From Tagaea sp. (lineage in GTDB: Bacteria > Pseudomonadota > Alphaproteobacteria > CACIAM-22H2): 5,418 nucleotides of DNA. Location of the stretch: positions 1-5,418 of the forward strand of contig JAMNXK010000188.1 in NCBI GenBank assembly GCA_023653245.1, written 5' to 3'. Positions 5,154-5,418 of this stretch are shown one piece after another. The stretch's first letter is position 1. Each line of letters begins with the position of its first letter. The position numbers were made by a program, and so were the translations under genes. The notes under the pieces were generated by a model. That model was not told the origin of the DNA. It made no database searches and was given only the letters and a program-made list of their open reading frames with translations.

Positions 5154-5418
5154 TTATCGAAGGAATTTGGCGAGGTTGAGATTGAGAAGGTCGCGGGTGG
5201 TGATGTAGCTGGCCTCCAGCGAAGCCTGCACGCCCTTGATGTTCGTGCCCACCCGGCCGATGTCCACGGCGACGATCTTGTCGGCCGAGGCGACGGCGGT
5301 GTCGGACAGGTCCTCCAAATTCGTGCGCATCTGCCTGAGCAGCGCTTGATTGGCGCCGTTCGCGCCCGACAGGCTGGCGATGTCGCGCACCGCTTGCTGC
5401 AGCTGCGCTTGGGCTTGC
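5154..5418 (-). CDS. Probable hook-filament junction protein FlgL / flagellin-like C-terminus (5' end outside window)
   Basis: Only the last 87 residues are present, entering from the right edge and ending at TAA (5154-5156). An internal GTG near 5390 should not be taken as the start, because the frame stays open to the edge. The visible part is helical: QAQAQLQQAVRDIASLSG, then RTNLEDLSDTAVASADKI, AVDIGRVGTNIKG, and a final LEASYITTRDLLNLNLAKFL. The pattern of a coiled segment followed by 'Q-x-x-LEASY-x-x-T-x-x-L-x-x-L-x-L-x-x-F/Y-L' at the extreme C-terminus is what FlgL and flagellins show where they pack into the filament core. FlgL is favoured because the gene lies directly upstream of flgE, but a flagellin or other flagellin-domain protein is not excluded by this fragment. 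It has no cysteine. It shares a transcript with flgE, judged by the 24-nt gap and same strand. Confidence 0.55.
   Translation of the reverse strand, partial: QAQAQLQQAVRDIASLSGANGANQALLRQMRTNLEDLSDTAVASADKIVAVDIGRVGTNIKGVQASLEASYITTRDLLNLNLAKFLR

Noticed and set aside
5154..5390. A separate 78-codon small gene starting at GTG 5390
   Set aside because: The frame stays open to the window edge with continuous helical sequence, so this is the tail of a longer gene.

Overview
The window is dense, GC-rich DNA with strong G/C bias at third codon positions. It has the gene content of an alphaproteobacterial flagellar locus. FlbT and the DUF1217 family are largely alphaproteobacterial. The hook protein's N-terminus (ISDNVANSQTIGFKR) resembles what I recall of Rhodospirillales-type FlgE. 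I therefore place it in Rhodospirillales in the broad sense, with no confident genus.

Layout, left to right. (1) Positions 1-534, minus strand: the N-terminal 178 residues of a DUF1217 protein that runs off the left edge. (2) Positions 535-670: a 136-bp AT-rich intergenic control region. It holds a candidate promoter whose -35/-10 spacer contains a perfect 12-bp palindrome, and a leader hairpin just upstream of the ribosome binding site. (3) Positions 671-1138, minus: flbT, a post-transcriptional flagellin regulator. (4) Positions 1169-2833, minus: a complete TPR plus GT41 (SPINDLY/OGT-like) glycosyltransferase lying 30 nt upstream of flbT. (5) Positions 2865-3608, plus: a GNAT N-acetyltransferase, the only plus-strand gene, divergent from the glycosyltransferase. 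(6) Positions 3608-3641: a strong minus-strand Rho-independent terminator. (7) Positions 3675-5129, minus: the hook protein flgE. (8) Positions 5154-5418, minus: the C-terminal 87 residues of an upstream gene, probably FlgL or a flagellin-like protein.

How the parts fit. The right-hand unit (FlgL-like then FlgE, 24 nt apart) makes extracellular axial parts and ends at the terminator. The left-hand unit (GT41, FlbT, then DUF1217) looks like flagellin modification and control. A TPR-GT41 enzyme beside flbT suggests cytoplasmic O-glycosylation of flagellin before export, with FlbT setting flagellin synthesis; this is inference. The usual FlbT partner gene flaF is not in the window. I saw no tRNA, rRNA, CRISPR, insertion sequence or integration signal. 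Nothing here is clearly an undescribed system. The least ordinary parts are the GT41-flbT pairing and the structured control region at 535-670.
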